Position numbers and translations under genes: made by a program
Assembly: GCA_018398815.1 (NCBI GenBank)
Contig: CM031610.1
Span: 38,823,049 to 38,887,048 of the forward strand
Direction of reading: 5' to 3'
Source of the DNA: Conus ventricosus
Taxonomy: Eukaryota; Mollusca; Gastropoda; Neogastropoda; Conidae
Length of the DNA: 64,000 nt
Shown here: piece by piece, positions 1-12,997 of the stretch
Position numbering within the stretch: position 1 is the stretch's first letter
Layout of the letters: each line of letters begins with the position of its first letter
Notes under the pieces: model-generated
The model's database searches: none
The model's input: the letters and a program-made list of their open reading frames with translations, nothing else
Told to the model about the DNA's origin: nothing

Positions 1-318
1 GTTAAAGATATTTGTAATTGTGAGGATGCTTGCACTGTAAGAGTGGTTTTTGTAGGTTATGCATAAACGCATGTTAAGTATCATTAAAGTCCGCCCAACA
101 CATTGTGAACGTAATTATTGTGATTGCTTTCCTTGCCACCCCCGCAAGCTTTGTCTGCAGAGAGCAGTACATAATGAAATACTTAACTGATAATGTACAA
201 TCGATCTTTGACATTTGCCTGTTTTCTGTTGTGCTGTTTCACACATGGCGTGAATATGTGCTGCTTTTGTTTGATCATGATGAATGATATAATTCATACT
301 GATTGTACTTCATGTACA

Positions 319-321
<3 letters not shown>

Positions 322-413
<92 letters not shown>

Positions 414-428
414 ACAAACATACATGGG

Positions 429-515
<87 letters not shown>

Positions 516-545
516 ACACATGTGTATGTGTGTGAGAGAGAGAGA
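322..545. repeat. Compound (CT)n-(CA)n microsatellite
   Basis: A (CT)n run is followed by three long (CA)n blocks separated by short imperfect spacers, and closes with (GA)n. All open frames here are His-Thr or Cys-Val dipeptide translations of the repeat and are not genes. Confidence 0.95.
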
Positions 546-810
546 GAGTGAATGTGTGTTGTGTGTGTGTTGTTGATTTGTTGTTGTTGTTGTTGCTATT
601 ATACTAGTATAGCTATATATTCTTCCTACATTCAAATGCACATAAATTTTCATGCCTAAGCATCCGTATGTATACACACATACATGAATATATAGAACTC
701 CATACAGTTTAGACATGCACAAGTCTTACTCTTTTACTCATGCACTACTGTCTCTCTCTTTTTTTTTTCTTCATCTAATATCACGATTAGTGGAAAGACG
801 TTAAATGAAT

Positions 811-877
<67 letters not shown>

Positions 878-879
878 CT
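811..879. repeat. (CA)n microsatellite
   Basis: An almost uninterrupted CA dinucleotide run of about 69 bp with one CC slip near the middle, followed by a short CT-rich run. Confidence 0.9.
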
Positions 880-2021
880 TTCTCTCTCGCTCTCTGTCCT
901 GATTTGGCTCCTAGTAGTCCGCTGGACCCTATAAACACTAACTAACTAACTAGCTCTCTGTCTCGCACACACCATACAACATGCACATGCACTCATACTG
1001 TCTTCTGCCACATGCCACCATGGAGACACAGAAACATGTATGAAAGCACTTGCAGAAAAAGCTGTATTGTGTGTACATACCTTTTCTGTGCTCACTGTGC
1101 AAATTCCTAATGTGTTGATGGTACAGTGAGCATGAAAGATCCTGTATGTTATTTCTTTTTCTTCTTTTTTTATATATTTTTTTTTTGGTACATTATTCCT
1201 AGTGTGTTGATGGTATTGTGAGAATGTAAGGTACTTTATTTTATTTCCTTTTTTTTTCTTTAGATCAAAAGAAACTAAATCATTGAAACAATTTTTTTTT
1301 GCTACTGAAAAAGTTCTAACTTAGGTTATGACTTAAAAGTAAATTAATTGTAAGGTAGTGTAAGCCTCAATTCTTGCCTAAAATGAACAGTAAAAACAGT
1401 AGGAAATTAATCATTATCGTATAGTTAATATTTGACCTTTTATACATTGTTACATTAAAAATAAATGACTGTCCCCGCTCTTATTGTCCCCGCTCTCAGT
1501 TAAGATGTCATTACTTTAAAGATGTACATTTTGTTGAGCAATATTCCCTGTGACTGTATTAGATTCACCGCCATTAGAAAAATCCAGTCATTGTAAACAA
1601 ATTCAAGGTGTCTTTATAACAAGCCTCCATTTGTCTGAGATTGCAAACTTGGTGGGAAACAGTAGTAAATTCCTGTGGTAAAAACTTTTGCAGTCCTTTA
1701 GTTTAGGGACCTCTTGTTCAAAACTCACAAGATAATTTCCCTTTGAAAGGTATTTTTCTTTACATCAAAATAGCATTGTTGAATTGTGGGAATGCAAGCC
1801 AACTTGTATTTATTTGGTATTTATGATACACTTCATAGGTTTTCTTGTTTAGAACATTTTCATCTTTGTTTGAAAGAAGACATTTTTGAAGATGAGTGAG
1901 GGTTGAAAGGAGGAAGCCCGTAACCTCCAGATTTGCTGAAATTCTATATCGTGAGTAGATAATGACATGGATGTAATTTCAGACAGCAGAATAGAGTAAT
2001 CAGAGCGAGAAGCATTTGGTG

Positions 2022-2026
2022 GAGAG

Positions 2027-2070
<44 letters not shown>
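2022..2070. repeat. (GA)n microsatellite
   Basis: GA dinucleotide run in non-coding DNA upstream of the first coding exon. Confidence 0.9.
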
Positions 2071-2072
<2 letters not shown>

Positions 2073-2385
2073 CAGACTGCTGTTCACTGGTATGGTAAAG
2101 TGAAGTCTGCAGAATAAGGTGGTTTAGAGCAAGAGAGGAAGGAGGCAGATGAGGGAGGGGGTTAGGAGGTGTCACGATGTGGGAAGGGGAGGCATGATTT
2201 TGACAAGGTGCAACCTGTGTAGTCCAGTTCCCACACCAGAGTGACATCACCCCTACTGTGGACACTGAGGTCATTGTATACGGTGGTGATGTGTGTAGGG
2301 GTTTGAATGTTGACAGTCGGTGTCTGCTGTCAGCAAACTGGATTTGACTGTGTCATAGCATGAGTGAAGGATGTCAAAGTAACAG

Positions 2386-2388
<3 letters not shown>

Positions 2389-2454
<66 letters not shown>

Positions 2455-2493
2455 CTCGGAGACTTGAGGGAGAGAAAGAGGTATATGGTCATC

Positions 2494-2551
<58 letters not shown>
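2389..2551. repeat. Twin (GT)n microsatellite
   Basis: Two GT runs (2389-2452 and 2495-2551) flank a 42-bp unique spacer. Neither belongs to a gene. Confidence 0.9.
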
Positions 2552-2552
<1 letters not shown>

Positions 2553-3201
2553 ACCACAAAGCAAGTAGTGGAAGAGTTTGTCTTTTGAAAACAAGCCTAA
2601 TGTGTGAAAAAGAACAGGTCACCTAGTGACCTACATATATTATTATTAAAGAAGTAATTCCAGTATACGCCATGTCAATATTTTATGTCACTTATGTCCT
2701 TAAGTCACTGTTTACTTTTTGGTTTGGAGTTGTATTCACATACATGTATATGCATTTTTAGAATCTTCATGCTTTGGAAATGATATTCTGACATGGCCAT
2801 CGTTATTGGTCACATTTAAAGGCAACATGATTGACCTATCAAATAATTGATGATTATTTCTTATGATGACCACAATTTTTTGTTAAGTCTATGAAATTTT
2901 AATAGGAAAAAGAATTCACACAGTATCATTTTGCCTTTTGAGTTACTCACATTTTTTCTCGTAGGTGACTGGTTTGAATTGAAATCGGTTGTTTTCAGCC
3001 TCGAGTTAGTCTCTGTAAAGAAAAGGCATTTTACTGATGGAGGGGCAGCTTCATCTGTCATAGATGTGCTAGAGTGGAGCCAGAGGACTTGCTGAACATA
3101 GATCATGGTTGACTGCTGCCTTTCATGCAGTGTGGGAGCACCTATGTCTAAATAAGTTTAGTCATTTGTGTCATCCAGAGCATTCTGTGGTGTGACAGGA
3201 A

Positions 3202-3396
3202 ATGGCTTACGACTCATTCCTGCCCAGCCTAACGGACAACGATTGGTTCATCAACTCCATCTTTGGGGACCAGGACTTGGTGTACAACGACAAGAACTTG
3301 GGAGAGACGGCTCCCCAACCCTGCATCAAGTCGGAACACAGCTACTCCTCCAACAATCTCTCTCCATCCTCCCGGTCATCATTGCCAAAGGAGATG
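3202..3396 (+). CDS. CREB3L1/2-like: CREB3L exon 1: start codon and acidic N-terminal domain
   Basis: This is the first coding exon, 65 complete codons ending in phase 0 before a strong GTATGT donor at 3397. The ATG at 3202 has a purine at -3 and G at +4, and opens a frame beginning MAYDSFLPSL. A nearby WFINSIFGDQ stretch and an acidic, aromatic composition match the N-terminal activation domain of CREB3L proteins; the CIKSEHSYSS segment is also typical. An upstream AG at 3197-3198 could be the 3' splice site of a 5' untranslated exon. The exon appears free of frame errors. Confidence 0.9.
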
Positions 3397-4667
3397 GTAT
3401 GTGTCTGTCAGTTGTCAATGTACAAAGTACATGTCCTTGGCTTGGTCATTTCTTGTAACACCCCTTCCCATACTCTCTTTCTAACCATGCATCTGATGGT
3501 TCACAGCCACCTTCGTAGTTACTAATTCATGTTAACCTCAAAGTCACCAGCATAGGTGAACAGACGTTATAAATGTCTAAAGCAGCTCACTGTGCCAGCT
3601 GCCCAGCCTCTATTCCAAAAAGAAGAAATATGCAAATGAATATGAAAGACAGCAGGCAATGAGTCTGAAGTGGAAAAAGCTGTTTAGTGAGTGAAGAGGG
3701 TACGCCTTCTTCAGCTGGTTCTTTCCAAGACTGCCGACTGGTCAGACCATTTCTGGTTGCAAACTTTAAATTTGTGTTGTACTTTGTGCCAAAATTCTTC
3801 GAAGATGAGTGAACTGTAGTTCTCTTCATATGAAGCTTCTTCAGAACAGTGCGTTGAAAAAAAAAAGTGTTTATTTTTTGAAGTGCTGTAAAAGTCTTCA
3901 GACAAGAATCTAGAAATCTCCAGGTTTCAAGGCTGCCTATGAACGAGAATGACCTCATTGTTGCATTTTTAACTTCAGAGTTAGGCATGGTAGGATCGAT
4001 GGATTTCTCAGAACTTTAGAAAAGCCTTACAAAAGAGAAGTTAAATTTTGAATAAATTTTATGTGCAGGTAACTGTAATTTCACAGCTGATTTTAATTTT
4101 TGTTTACTACTATTTATTTCTCGCAGTGATGTGAAAGCTGTGTGGAAATGCACGTTTTTTTGTTTAAAAAAAAAGGAAACAACAAAATCGCTTCTGATTT
4201 GCATTGACGTGGACAGTGGCCACAGAAAAGGATGAAGGAATAGCAGTACACACTTGGTGCACTGCCTTGGACGGTAAATGAATGCTTCAATTTGGTTGAC
4301 CAGCTTTGACCTATCTGGCAGGGCTATTGTCTGTGAGGAACATGAACCATCATGAGGATTTTACAAATAATATCAGAATTTGTTTACATTGAGAAATAAT
4401 GTCTCAATAATCAGCACTTTTAGGGATGAAGAGGATAAAACCTTCAGGATTCATCCCTGCTTCTGCAAAATTTTGTGAGTTATTTTCTGCTGAAGATTTT
4501 TTCCCCTGATTTGTTCCTTGTTCAGAAAAGATAACAAATCAGTTAATGGTAGCATGAACAAAATATAAATGTCATTGTCTCTGCATGACATGCAAAATCC
4601 CCTGAATCCTGAGAAATGCAAACTGAAGGATGATGCATGATATGCACAGTTTACAAACTTTTTTTTT

Positions 4668-4702
4668 TGTGGGGGGTGGGGGTGGGGTGGGGGGGGGGGG
4701 AG
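4668..4702. repeat. G-run, possible quadruplex former on the + strand
   Basis: Successive runs of five or more G separated by single T bases. The composition fits a G-quadruplex, but no function can be inferred. Confidence 0.6.
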
Positions 4703-5293
4703 GAGTTTAACTTGAATTTGTTATGTATGATATGACAGTTTTCGAGTATAATGATAATTACAGGACAGTACAAGTTGTAATGTAATGCAGAAGTGAGGCA
4801 GTGTTAGTTAACACAGTGATGTAATCTTCCCGTTAATAAAGCATTTAATGAACTTCACTGTATTGATATATTTAAAGTTATATGAATATCTCCCCGTCTT
4901 TGGTCTGCCCAAAACTTGCCTGTTTTTATTTACTTGTTGTTAAGCATGACAGAAATTTTACTCCATCGCAGTTTGTTGTACATCTTAAGGTGTCAAGGAC
5001 TATTTTTCCTTCGCCTTTAGAAGGAAGGAAGGAAGGAGGAGCAGGGGAGGTGATCACCCCTTTAGATCTTTCTCTCACCAGGGTATTGCACTTGTACCCC
5101 ATCATGAGCCTCAAGAGATACCTGATCCCCAACAGCCGTGCATGCTTACTTGCAACCTGTTCATATACTTGATTTGGTTTACAGCAGTCTACATCCTGTA
5201 TGGAAAGGTACTCTGGTTTGTTATTTAGACGATATTCAGAGGCTTAATGATTTTCATTGCTATTTTCACATTGTAATTGTCGCAGTTCTATGC

Positions 5294-5492
5294 AAAGCTC
5301 CTCATGTTTCATTTCAAGTTTGAAGAAGGAAATTCACAGCCTAATCTTGAATACCTGTGGACTTGGTTCTGTTTTCGACAGAACTGAAACTTAAAAGCTC
5401 CTCATGTTTCATTTCAAGCTTGAAGAAGGAAATTCACAGCCTGATCTTGAATACCTGTGGACTTGGTTCTGTTTTCGACAGAACTGAAACTA
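5294..5492. repeat. Two-copy tandem duplication, 100-bp unit
   Basis: The 100-bp unit beginning AAAGCTCCTCATG at 5294 is repeated at about 5394 with only a few substitutions. The copies are nearly identical, so the duplication looks recent. It lies in intron 1. Confidence 0.9.
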
Positions 5493-6384
5493 AACATCTG
5501 TTTCCCCAACACCTGCTGTGGTGTGCCAGTGTGAAACTTAAAGCATATTGATTAAAAAATATTTGTATACACAGCAGTTACATGTACACTTAATGGCTGT
5601 TGCCTGTGTCATTCTGTCTGTAAGTACATAAGAAAGTAAATCTAAAATGCTGTGTACGCAAAATGTCAGATCGATTATGAATCAAATAACTTAAAAAAGA
5701 AAATTCTCTTACACTTGGGAATGAAAGACATCTGTTTATCCAACAGTATGATGTTAAGATTAAAATGATTTATCAATATTAAACAAGTTTCACTGAAACA
5801 GATTACATTCTGTATATTTGTCCACTAATTTTGATAAAATTACTGAACAGATCTAAAATTGCTGAACAGATCACCCTATTTATTATGGCTGTTGGTCATC
5901 ATAACAGTTAGGTTTTAAGTAAATGTTCTCCACTTCTGTGTATGTTAAGCATCAAATTTGCTGTTGGTTATTTTTTTTTTTTACTTCAGAGGAAATGAAA
6001 TATCTGTTTGAGAATCTTGCCAAGCAGTATTTGGAACATAAAAGGAGCTGGATGAAAAGATGGACACTGAATCAGAAAGACATGTTCCTCCACAGTTTGT
6101 TCCTCCATAATTTACAAAGAAGAAACATGAATCTGAAAGATGTGTTCTTTACTTTTTTCTCTCCATAATATCCAACTCATGAGGGTGAGTTTAGAGGGAG
6201 TAGAGATCGGAACTGTAGCACAACAATTCACTGTCTCAGAGCTGATTTGAACTGATCTCTAGGTTAACTTCAGCAGACAAGAGGAGGATTTCCTCCAAAG
6301 GAAGAAGTCTTGTGACTGGATGATGGTTTTGCCACAGTAGTTTGGGTCTAATTGTCAGCCTCAATTTTGTTTTCTCTCCTACAG

Positions 6385-6698
6385 AATCGGATATCACCGT
6401 CTTCCACAGCCAGAGCACCTCCATGGATTCAAACCAGAGCGGCCAACTCATCCAACGCCTGGCAGACCTGCAAGGCCAGAACATCACATGCGAGTCCCCT
6501 ACCAGTGACCCTTGCTTTCAGCCATGGTGACCTCTGACACAGCCCCTGTCTTCACTCACGCCCCCACCATCATCCTAGCCACCACCACCACCTCATCCAC
6601 AGTCCCTGCCTATAGCGGCCAGGCCGTGTTCCCCACCACCACTGTCCACATCAAGACAGACCCCTCAGAGGCTTTCGACACACTGCAGGAACAGACAG
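6385..6698 (+). CDS. CREB3L1/2-like: CREB3L exon 2: activation and linker region, frameshifted
   Basis: The acceptor is a pyrimidine run ending ACAG at 6381-6384, and the donor is GTAACT at 6699. Two frames are used in succession. The first gives ESDITVFHSQ through about position 6515. The second, from about 6512, gives a Thr-rich segment with APTIILATTTTSS and HIKTDPSEAF, a pattern seen in other invertebrate CREB3L linkers. Restoring one frame needs one extra base near the TTT run at 6515-6517, and the junction with exon 1 also looks one base short. Both deficits lie at short runs, which favours sequence error over biology. A pyrimidine run ending CAG at 6511-6521 could also act as an internal acceptor. 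Confidence 0.8.
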
Positions 6699-7598
6699 GT
6701 AACTGGCTGGAAGAGGAGGAGGAGGAGGCTGGCAGTCTCGCATATTTTGCTGAAAAAGGGGGGTTTACTTCTCCACTCAAGAAAAAAAAAAGAAAGGAAA
6801 AAAAAGGGTCAAGCAGTCCAGTGGTGGATGACTTTGCTGTTCACTCATGTCTAGTGAAACAAAATTATCCTGTATGAATTCATGGATGACTTTGTGGTTA
6901 GATTACATCCAGAGAAGAAACTAGTTTTGCACTCAGTTCATTGACTTCTTCGCTGTTAGGTCATGTCCAGAGATGAAACAGGTCTTGTGTTCACTTCCTG
7001 AATGCCTTTGCAGAGTGGTCATAATCAGATATAAAAGTGGTCTACCAGTAGTTTATGGGTTGTTTTTTTTTGTCATCTCTAGGAAAAAAAATGTGTTTTT
7101 TTCCTATTAGGTTTTTGATTCATCACATTTAAGTCATATCTTCTTGTTCAGAGAAAAACACAGAAAGTTTTGTATTCTGTCCCCAAATAAGGGTGCCTAT
7201 CGGGGGTATCTTTAGCACGAAAATATCTGAAGTGTTGAGGAACAGAACAGCAGTTGTGTCTTCAGCCCCCATCCTGTCAGTGGGTGTCTGAGCAATTGTG
7301 TGGACACTGATTTATATTTTGATCTAAACAATACCTGGCTGATTTGTGATATATGGCCTTGTGAACACATTCGGTAACGCACAGCATTACAAAAGGTAGT
7401 GTTTTACAAAATCCCTGTGACATGTAAACTGTAATAAGGCATGGGAAAACCAGTTTCACTTGGTAATAATGTTGGGGAGGGAGGGGGGAGGAATGAAGCT
7501 AAGTCAAATAAATGATCAACTTACTCGAGATGTGATGGAGTGCGAGGCAGTACATTACGACACAAAGTCACAGAGCAGTGTCTGTACGGAATTAAATC

Positions 7599-7760
7599 AC
7601 CCACACCATTTACACCACACTGCACCATCATACACAACACACACAACACCACATCTCATTGAACCATACATCACACACTGGATCATACCACACCACTCCA
7701 TACCACATACACCGCATCATACCACGCCACATCAGATACACCACTCCATACTCCACACCG
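7599..7760. repeat. ACCACA-rich degenerate simple repeat
   Basis: A stretch dominated by CACCACA and CATACCAC variants without a fixed period. Open frames through it are repeat translations. Confidence 0.6.
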
Positions 7761-7868
7761 TACACACAAAAAGGCATTCCTGAACAAAACATTGCACCAC
7801 ATGCCCAACCATCCCAATCTGTTCCATCTCTATGCAGAAAAAAATCCCCAGATAACAAGGTGATAGTT

Positions 7869-8009
7869 GATGTCTCTACAGAAATCATGGTATGTTATCC
7901 CATTGCAGATAACATGATGTCTCTACAGAAATCATGGTATGTTATCCCATTGCACATAACATGATGTCTCTACAGAAATCATGGTGTGTTATCCCATTGC
8001 AGAAACATA
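7869..8009. repeat. Three-copy tandem repeat, 47-bp unit
   Basis: Units start with GATGTCTCTACAG at 7869, 7916 and 7963 and differ at only a few positions. The array lies in intron 2. It has no spacer/repeat alternation and is not CRISPR-like. Confidence 0.92.
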
Positions 8010-8392
8010 AGCTAGAGGGGCTTGTTTATATCATTAGAGAACAGTTATTATAATGCCAGTATTCAATAGGTAGATAAACATAAAAACAGATCTTGAAGTA
8101 CTGAGCCGCCAGATGAACAAAACAATCATTGAAGTAACAAGCCTTGACCGCTTGGTCTTCTTCCAGCAGGATAACAACAGACAACGGAAGTAAACATGTA
8201 CAATGTGAAAAATACCAATGTGGGTGAACGAGTTCTCGGTCCTCAGTTGTTGTTCTGCCTGAAGTAGACCAACAGGTTGAAGCTCGAGCGCTGTGTTTTT
8301 TGTTCGTTTGTTCATCAGGCAGCTCAGTACTTTTACATTTGTTTTCATGCTTTTACTTTCACCTCCAGTCACCATACCATGAAACCTAGATA

Positions 8393-8456
8393 GGTAATGT
8401 TAGAGTGTAATCTAAATAATACCAAGGTAATGTTAGAGTGTAATCTAAATAATACG
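8393..8456. repeat. Two-copy tandem duplication, 33-bp unit
   Basis: The unit GGTAATGTTAGAGTG... at 8393 recurs at 8426 with one change near its end. Confidence 0.85.
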
Positions 8457-8829
8457 AAGAACTTATTGGTGTTCTTTGCAGGACTGATGAGAACAGTCTG
8501 CTCAAAACATGTCTGATATGAGCACCAGACAGAAAGCTGATGCTTTTACAGGACCGACACGATTGCTCAGAATGGACAGACAATAACTGCGTTTCTTCGC
8601 CCTCTGACCATGATGGCTTTCACTTGTGCTTTGCACTCCATTCTGTATTTTACTCCCTTTTTCTTTCTTTTTTTTTTTTTTTAGTTGCAAAGCTTAAGAT
8701 GATGCTGTTGGAATGCAGACCTGATTGTCAGTGAAAAGGATTAGAGTTTCAAGGGAGCAAGAGGGAAGGATGGATGGATTCAGGCAGCTAGGGAGTCTAC
8801 CAGAAGAAATGACAGTTGACATACTTTAA

Positions 8830-9284
8830 CCTTCGCCGGACGGTGCTCTTGACTATACACGGAAGACGGTGTGGGTCCGTGTGGACCCATGGCTCGCAAA
8901 GAGGGAACACTCTTTGCGGACATGGGTCCACATGGACCCACACCGTCTTCCGTGTATAGTCAAAAGCACCTTCGCCGGACGGGTGCTTTTGACTATACAC
9001 GGAAGACGGTGTGGGTCCATGTGGACCCATGTCCGCAAAGAGTGTTCCCTCTTTGCGAGCCATGGGTCCACACGGACCCACACCGTCGTCAATGACTGTA
9101 TAAAATGTCACCTTTAATTACCTTTTGAAATTTTGACCTATATTTTCGAAATTTTAGGACAAGGAGAGAATTTGTGTGTTTGGAGCATATCTAAAATTTC
9201 ATTGAAAAATATCTATAAATATACGAGATATTGGCATTTAAAGACCCTTCTGGGTCCACATGGACCCACACCGTCCGGCGAAGG
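8830..9284. mobile_element. piggyBac-type MITE with TTAA target sites and a giant palindrome
   Basis: TTAA lies at 8826-8829 and 9285-9288. Directly inside are inverted ends CCTTCGCCGGACGGTG and its complement, so the 455-bp unit has the target specificity and end structure of piggyBac-family non-autonomous elements. It carries no transposase. Internally, 8865-8970 and 8982-9087 are perfect 106-bp inverted repeats around an 11-bp spacer that itself repeats part of the element end. Each arm also contains smaller GGGTCC/GGACCC palindromes. It sits in CREB3L intron 2, 92 bp before exon 3. Confidence 0.88.
8865..9087. repeat. 106-bp perfect inverted repeat (hairpin-forming)
   Basis: The left arm 8865-8970 and right arm 8982-9087 are exact reverse complements by eye, with the spacer at 8971-8981. 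The same peptide frames therefore appear on both strands and are not genes. In RNA this would form a very long stem. Confidence 0.93.
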
Positions 9285-9376
9285 TTAAACGGAGATGTTA
9301 GACCCATGTGTAATGATATACTGTGCACAACCGTATTGTGAAATCACGCTTGATTTCATCCTCCCTCTCTCTCCAG

Positions 9377-9598
9377 TGAACATGGACACAGTCGTCTTGC
9401 CCCGACACCTCCCAGCAGCAACGGCAGCGACAGTGATGGCAGCCAGTCTCCACAGCGATCAGCCCCCAACAGTCCACAGCGCCATTCCCGGTGCGTCTCT
9501 ACCAGTATCAGACCTTCCACCACCACCATGCCTCTAGCTCCGATATCGATACGTGCCTTGCCGGCCACACTTTCTCGCAGCCCCTATTTCTTAGCCCC
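9377..9598 (+). CDS. CREB3L1/2-like: CREB3L exon 3: Ser/Pro-rich linker, frameshifted
   Basis: The acceptor is CTCTCTCTCCAG ending at 9376 and the donor is GTAAGT at 9599. The exon opens in the frame of exon 2 (NMDTVVLP), then must shift by one base at the CCCC run at 9400-9403 to enter the long Ser-rich frame containing PTPPSSNGSDSDGSQSPQ, a hallmark composition of CREB3L linkers. To meet exon 4 in phase, one more base is needed near the CCCC run at 9595-9598. The piggyBac-type MITE ends only 92 bp upstream of this exon. Confidence 0.8.
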
Positions 9599-11417
9599 GT
9601 AAGTCCTGTGGTCAACAGGGGGCAAGCGGGACTGAGGCGAAGGAAATCTTTGGTTTGGTTCAACGTGGGTTGTGCACTCTTGAAGCCAGGAACTGGAGGT
9701 GTGCTGTTTGTCGAGGATGGTTGTTTGGCACAAGTGTCGTGGAATTGGCTAAACATGGTGCTGTGGGGAATAAGTGTTGTATGCAGCTGTTTTAGGACAG
9801 GTAGTGTGCTAGGAGTGATTTTTGATCTTGAAGTTTCATTGAATTACAGAAGATCAAAGATAAGAATTTTTTTTTTTGACGGTACAGTTTCTTTGAAAAT
9901 TGTATTGGACTGTTGTTATTACCTGTATAATGTAACAAAAACCAAACACTACTTTATGTTAATTATAGTATACATATAAAGGGTGATATATCGCCAGCTG
10001 TACAACTGGCTGTTGAGTAGTTGTTTTCACAGCAGATAAATCATACAGAAAACGTTAGCAGAGGTAAAATATAAAAATTGGAGATTCTTTGTGTTGTAAT
10101 TTGGAGGGTCCCACCTTCACATGGAAGAACATGATTTCTCGACTAGAAATTTCTTTTCAACTTGCCACTGTTGTGACGATTCTAATCTGTCAGGACCTTG
10201 GAATCCCAGGACAGGGAGCATTAGAGAACTACAGTTTGGAAGCTTGTGAACAGTGAACTTACAACGATTGAATCTATGTGAATTAATCCATCATCAACGG
10301 GTACTCTAAACTGTAGTGACAGCTTTCATAGCAGTGGTCTTTGCACTGACTTTGCTGAACAAACATCTGCCAGACAAACAGCACCAGATTTTATTGTTTT
10401 GACTCTTTTGCTGTCGCTGTTTGCCCAAAAACTTAGACCAAAGCCAAAAGAAAGTGATGTCAAATCATTGGATCGGTCCCTCTTCCCCTACCCCTTTTTG
10501 GGCCCGTGGCTCACCTTTTCTCCCCTTTCCCACCCCCACCTTCTCAGGAATGTGAGAACAAAGCAGACATATGTTCGGAAGTGTTGGATGCAGTGGGCAG
10601 TAAAAGAGTCAGAAGAGGGTTTGCACATTTAGAGGTGGCTGCATTGTTTTCTTCCTTTTCTTTGAGTGCATGGTGAAAATTGCATATGCCAGATTTGCTT
10701 GTCTTGAGGGAGTATAGCGAGTGTGTAGTGTATGCCAGGTCCTGTGGTTGGTTCACAGGAGAAGGTAATGAAGCATGCGCTATCTTTGAAGGTGAAAATA
10801 GTACGTAGGCAGTCTTAGAACAGGCACACACACACATGTATACACATACGCACGCAAACACATACACACACGCAAGTAGCTGTCCCATGAGTAGAACAAG
10901 CAGAAAATCTATTGCTCTTGTTTGCATGTCTTGTTTTTTTAATTCAGTTTATGATGTATGATGAAATATGCTTTTGTGGTGAAATAATTTTGAACTGTGT
11001 ACTTTATTTTGCGCAAAAAAAAAAGGATTGCTTTGTTCTACATCAGTTTATAACTTTGCATTTTTTAATTTTTTTATATTTTTTTTTTGTTTTTAAGTTT
11101 GTTAGCATTGGTACAGATGATAGAAGTTGTAGTAGAAGTAGTTGTAGTTGTGGTAGTAGCGTGAGTAAGTCTTCATTTCCATTCATTTTGAACGCTGGTT
11201 TTCAGAGGGAAATACTCAGACGCTTCATTGCATGTATGTGCACACTCATACACCTATCCTTTGGGAAGGTTGATCAGTATCTTTTTATGTGGCTCAAAAC
11301 TGTATCCCATTTCCTTTTCAGGTCATATTGAAATATTATTTTGTGATGTGCATCAACATGGCCTGCACAGCAGGATGTTTTCAGTCCTCTAAGGGTGTAT
11401 GTGTGTTTGTATGCACA

Positions 11418-11496
<79 letters not shown>

Positions 11497-12997
11497 GGTG
11501 TATATGTCTGCAAAACTGCTCATGAATAGTTGAGTAAATGTTCAACTTATGGCAGGGGGTGTAGTTCAATTGTCGGGTCAAAATCGGATTGCGATTGAAT
11601 TTGAGACAAGTCAAAATGAACAAAATTAAAGGAAAAAGGGTTGGCTTGAGTCACCAAAATGAAATGTTGGTCAACACAAAGCATCAAAAGAAAAAAAATT
11701 AGGAAATATTCATGAGAGGTTGCAATTTTCGTAGTGGAGATGTATTTTCATGCTCCTTTGTTTGTTTCTTTGTGGTTGCTGCTGTTGGTGATTTATGTTC
11801 TTTGTTTTTTTTTTCTGTAGATGTTATTTTTGATTTATTGAGCTTTAATTTGAAAAAAAAGGTCTTTTTAGAAATTACAGAACATTTGTTCTATTACAGA
11901 ACATTTGTTCTAGGACAATCTTTTTTCTTCTATTTCACCACAGATGCTCATATACATTTGTTTTGGGTTTTCTTTTTAAGTGACCAGTTATACCTTGCAG
12001 TTTAGGTGACCAGAATTTGTCATCAAGACCTAAAATTTAGTTTACAGTGAGACAGCAAGTTGGCATATGCAATTTACAAAACATTTTCAAACCAGTGATA
12101 TACGAGATGCATGTAGTGGACAAGCTGGTGGCGTGGTGGTAAGAATTGAGTTCAGATATACTGGAATGAGCAAATTTTCTTTTTTCTGAATTCCTCGGTT
12201 TGATTTGATTTTTTTCATCTGCTTTTTTAAATATTTTTTTTTATTGAAGAAACATTTTTTTCTGTGTCACAGCTTCAAGAAAAATAATTTTACTATGTAA
12301 TTTTGCATTTAATCACTATGCACTCCTTTAGATATTAAAAGATTGGTCCTTTGCTTGTTTTTATTAAGTACTTCTCTTTATTAATAAGAACTGTTGTGGT
12401 TTCTTTACTCATCGCTTAATTTGATGCTTTGTAGTGATTGTTATTGGTCATTGTATGTTGGTTTTAGTGTGTTTGAGGGTGTGATTATCATGAAATTGAA
12501 TGACGAAAATTGATAATTTGTTTTGAAAATGTATCTTTCACTGAAATCTCTTTTTGAAGTTCTTAATTGGCATGAAAGTAAAGCCCTGGTTGGAACGTTC
12601 TTGACTTCTGAACATGGTCCACCATATAGAGTCATGTGGAACCTTGCAGATATGGGCAGCAAATGTTGGATATTTGACCATGTTTTTATTATACGTTGTT
12701 TGTTAACGTCCAAAATGTCTCATGTAGTTGTACAATAGTACAGTCATGATGAACTTTTTTTGCCCTACATAAGGCTCATGCCTAACTGTACACACATGCG
12801 TGCATGCACACACGCACAGAGAACTTGATCTTACTACATTACAGTTCTGCTGTTGTATGATGTTGAAGTCTTCTGCTGTTTTTTTCCCAGTCCCTACCAG
12901 TTTGAGGATAATGTGATGGTCAGTCCATTGGTTTAGAACATGTACACAATAGCTTGAAGATGGACCCCAGTGTTGACTTCTTGTGTGCTTCACCTAG
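9599..12997 (+). other. CREB3L intron 3
   Basis: No gene recognised. It holds T-rich tracts and a (GT)n-(GA)n microsatellite at 11418-11494. Confidence 0.7.
11418..11494. repeat. (GT)n-(GA)n microsatellite
   Basis: GT run changing into a longer GA run, in intron 3. Confidence 0.9.

Larger units (their letters stand above)
1..3198. other. Upstream region or 5' intron of the CREB3L gene, no gene seen
   Basis: No coding exon is recognisable. The stretch is AT-rich with blocks of (CT)n, (CA)n, (GA)n and (GT)n repeats. A first untranslated exon and the promoter of the CREB3L gene could lie here or further upstream, but nothing in the sequence fixes them. A short run at about 900-950, ending in repeated ACTA units, resembles the 3' end of a SINE. 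That is a weak impression only. Confidence 0.5.
3397..6384 (+). other. CREB3L intron 1
   Basis: AT-rich intron without a recognisable gene. It holds a G-rich run at 4668-4702 and the 100-bp tandem duplication listed separately. Confidence 0.7.

Noticed and set aside
193..722. Long frames rich in His-Thr or Cys-Val
   Set aside because: Translations of (CA)n/(GT)n repeats. The same applies at 2271-2622 and 35098-35717.
4882..5172. 96-codon frame in intron 1
   Set aside because: No motif and no splice context, and codon use does not resemble the real exons.
7869..8009. CRISPR-like array
   Set aside because: Three adjacent 47-bp copies without spacers, in an animal intron.
8853..9117. Open frames on both strands with near-identical peptides
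   Set aside because: They come from the perfect palindrome of the MITE and mirror each other; there is no codon signal.
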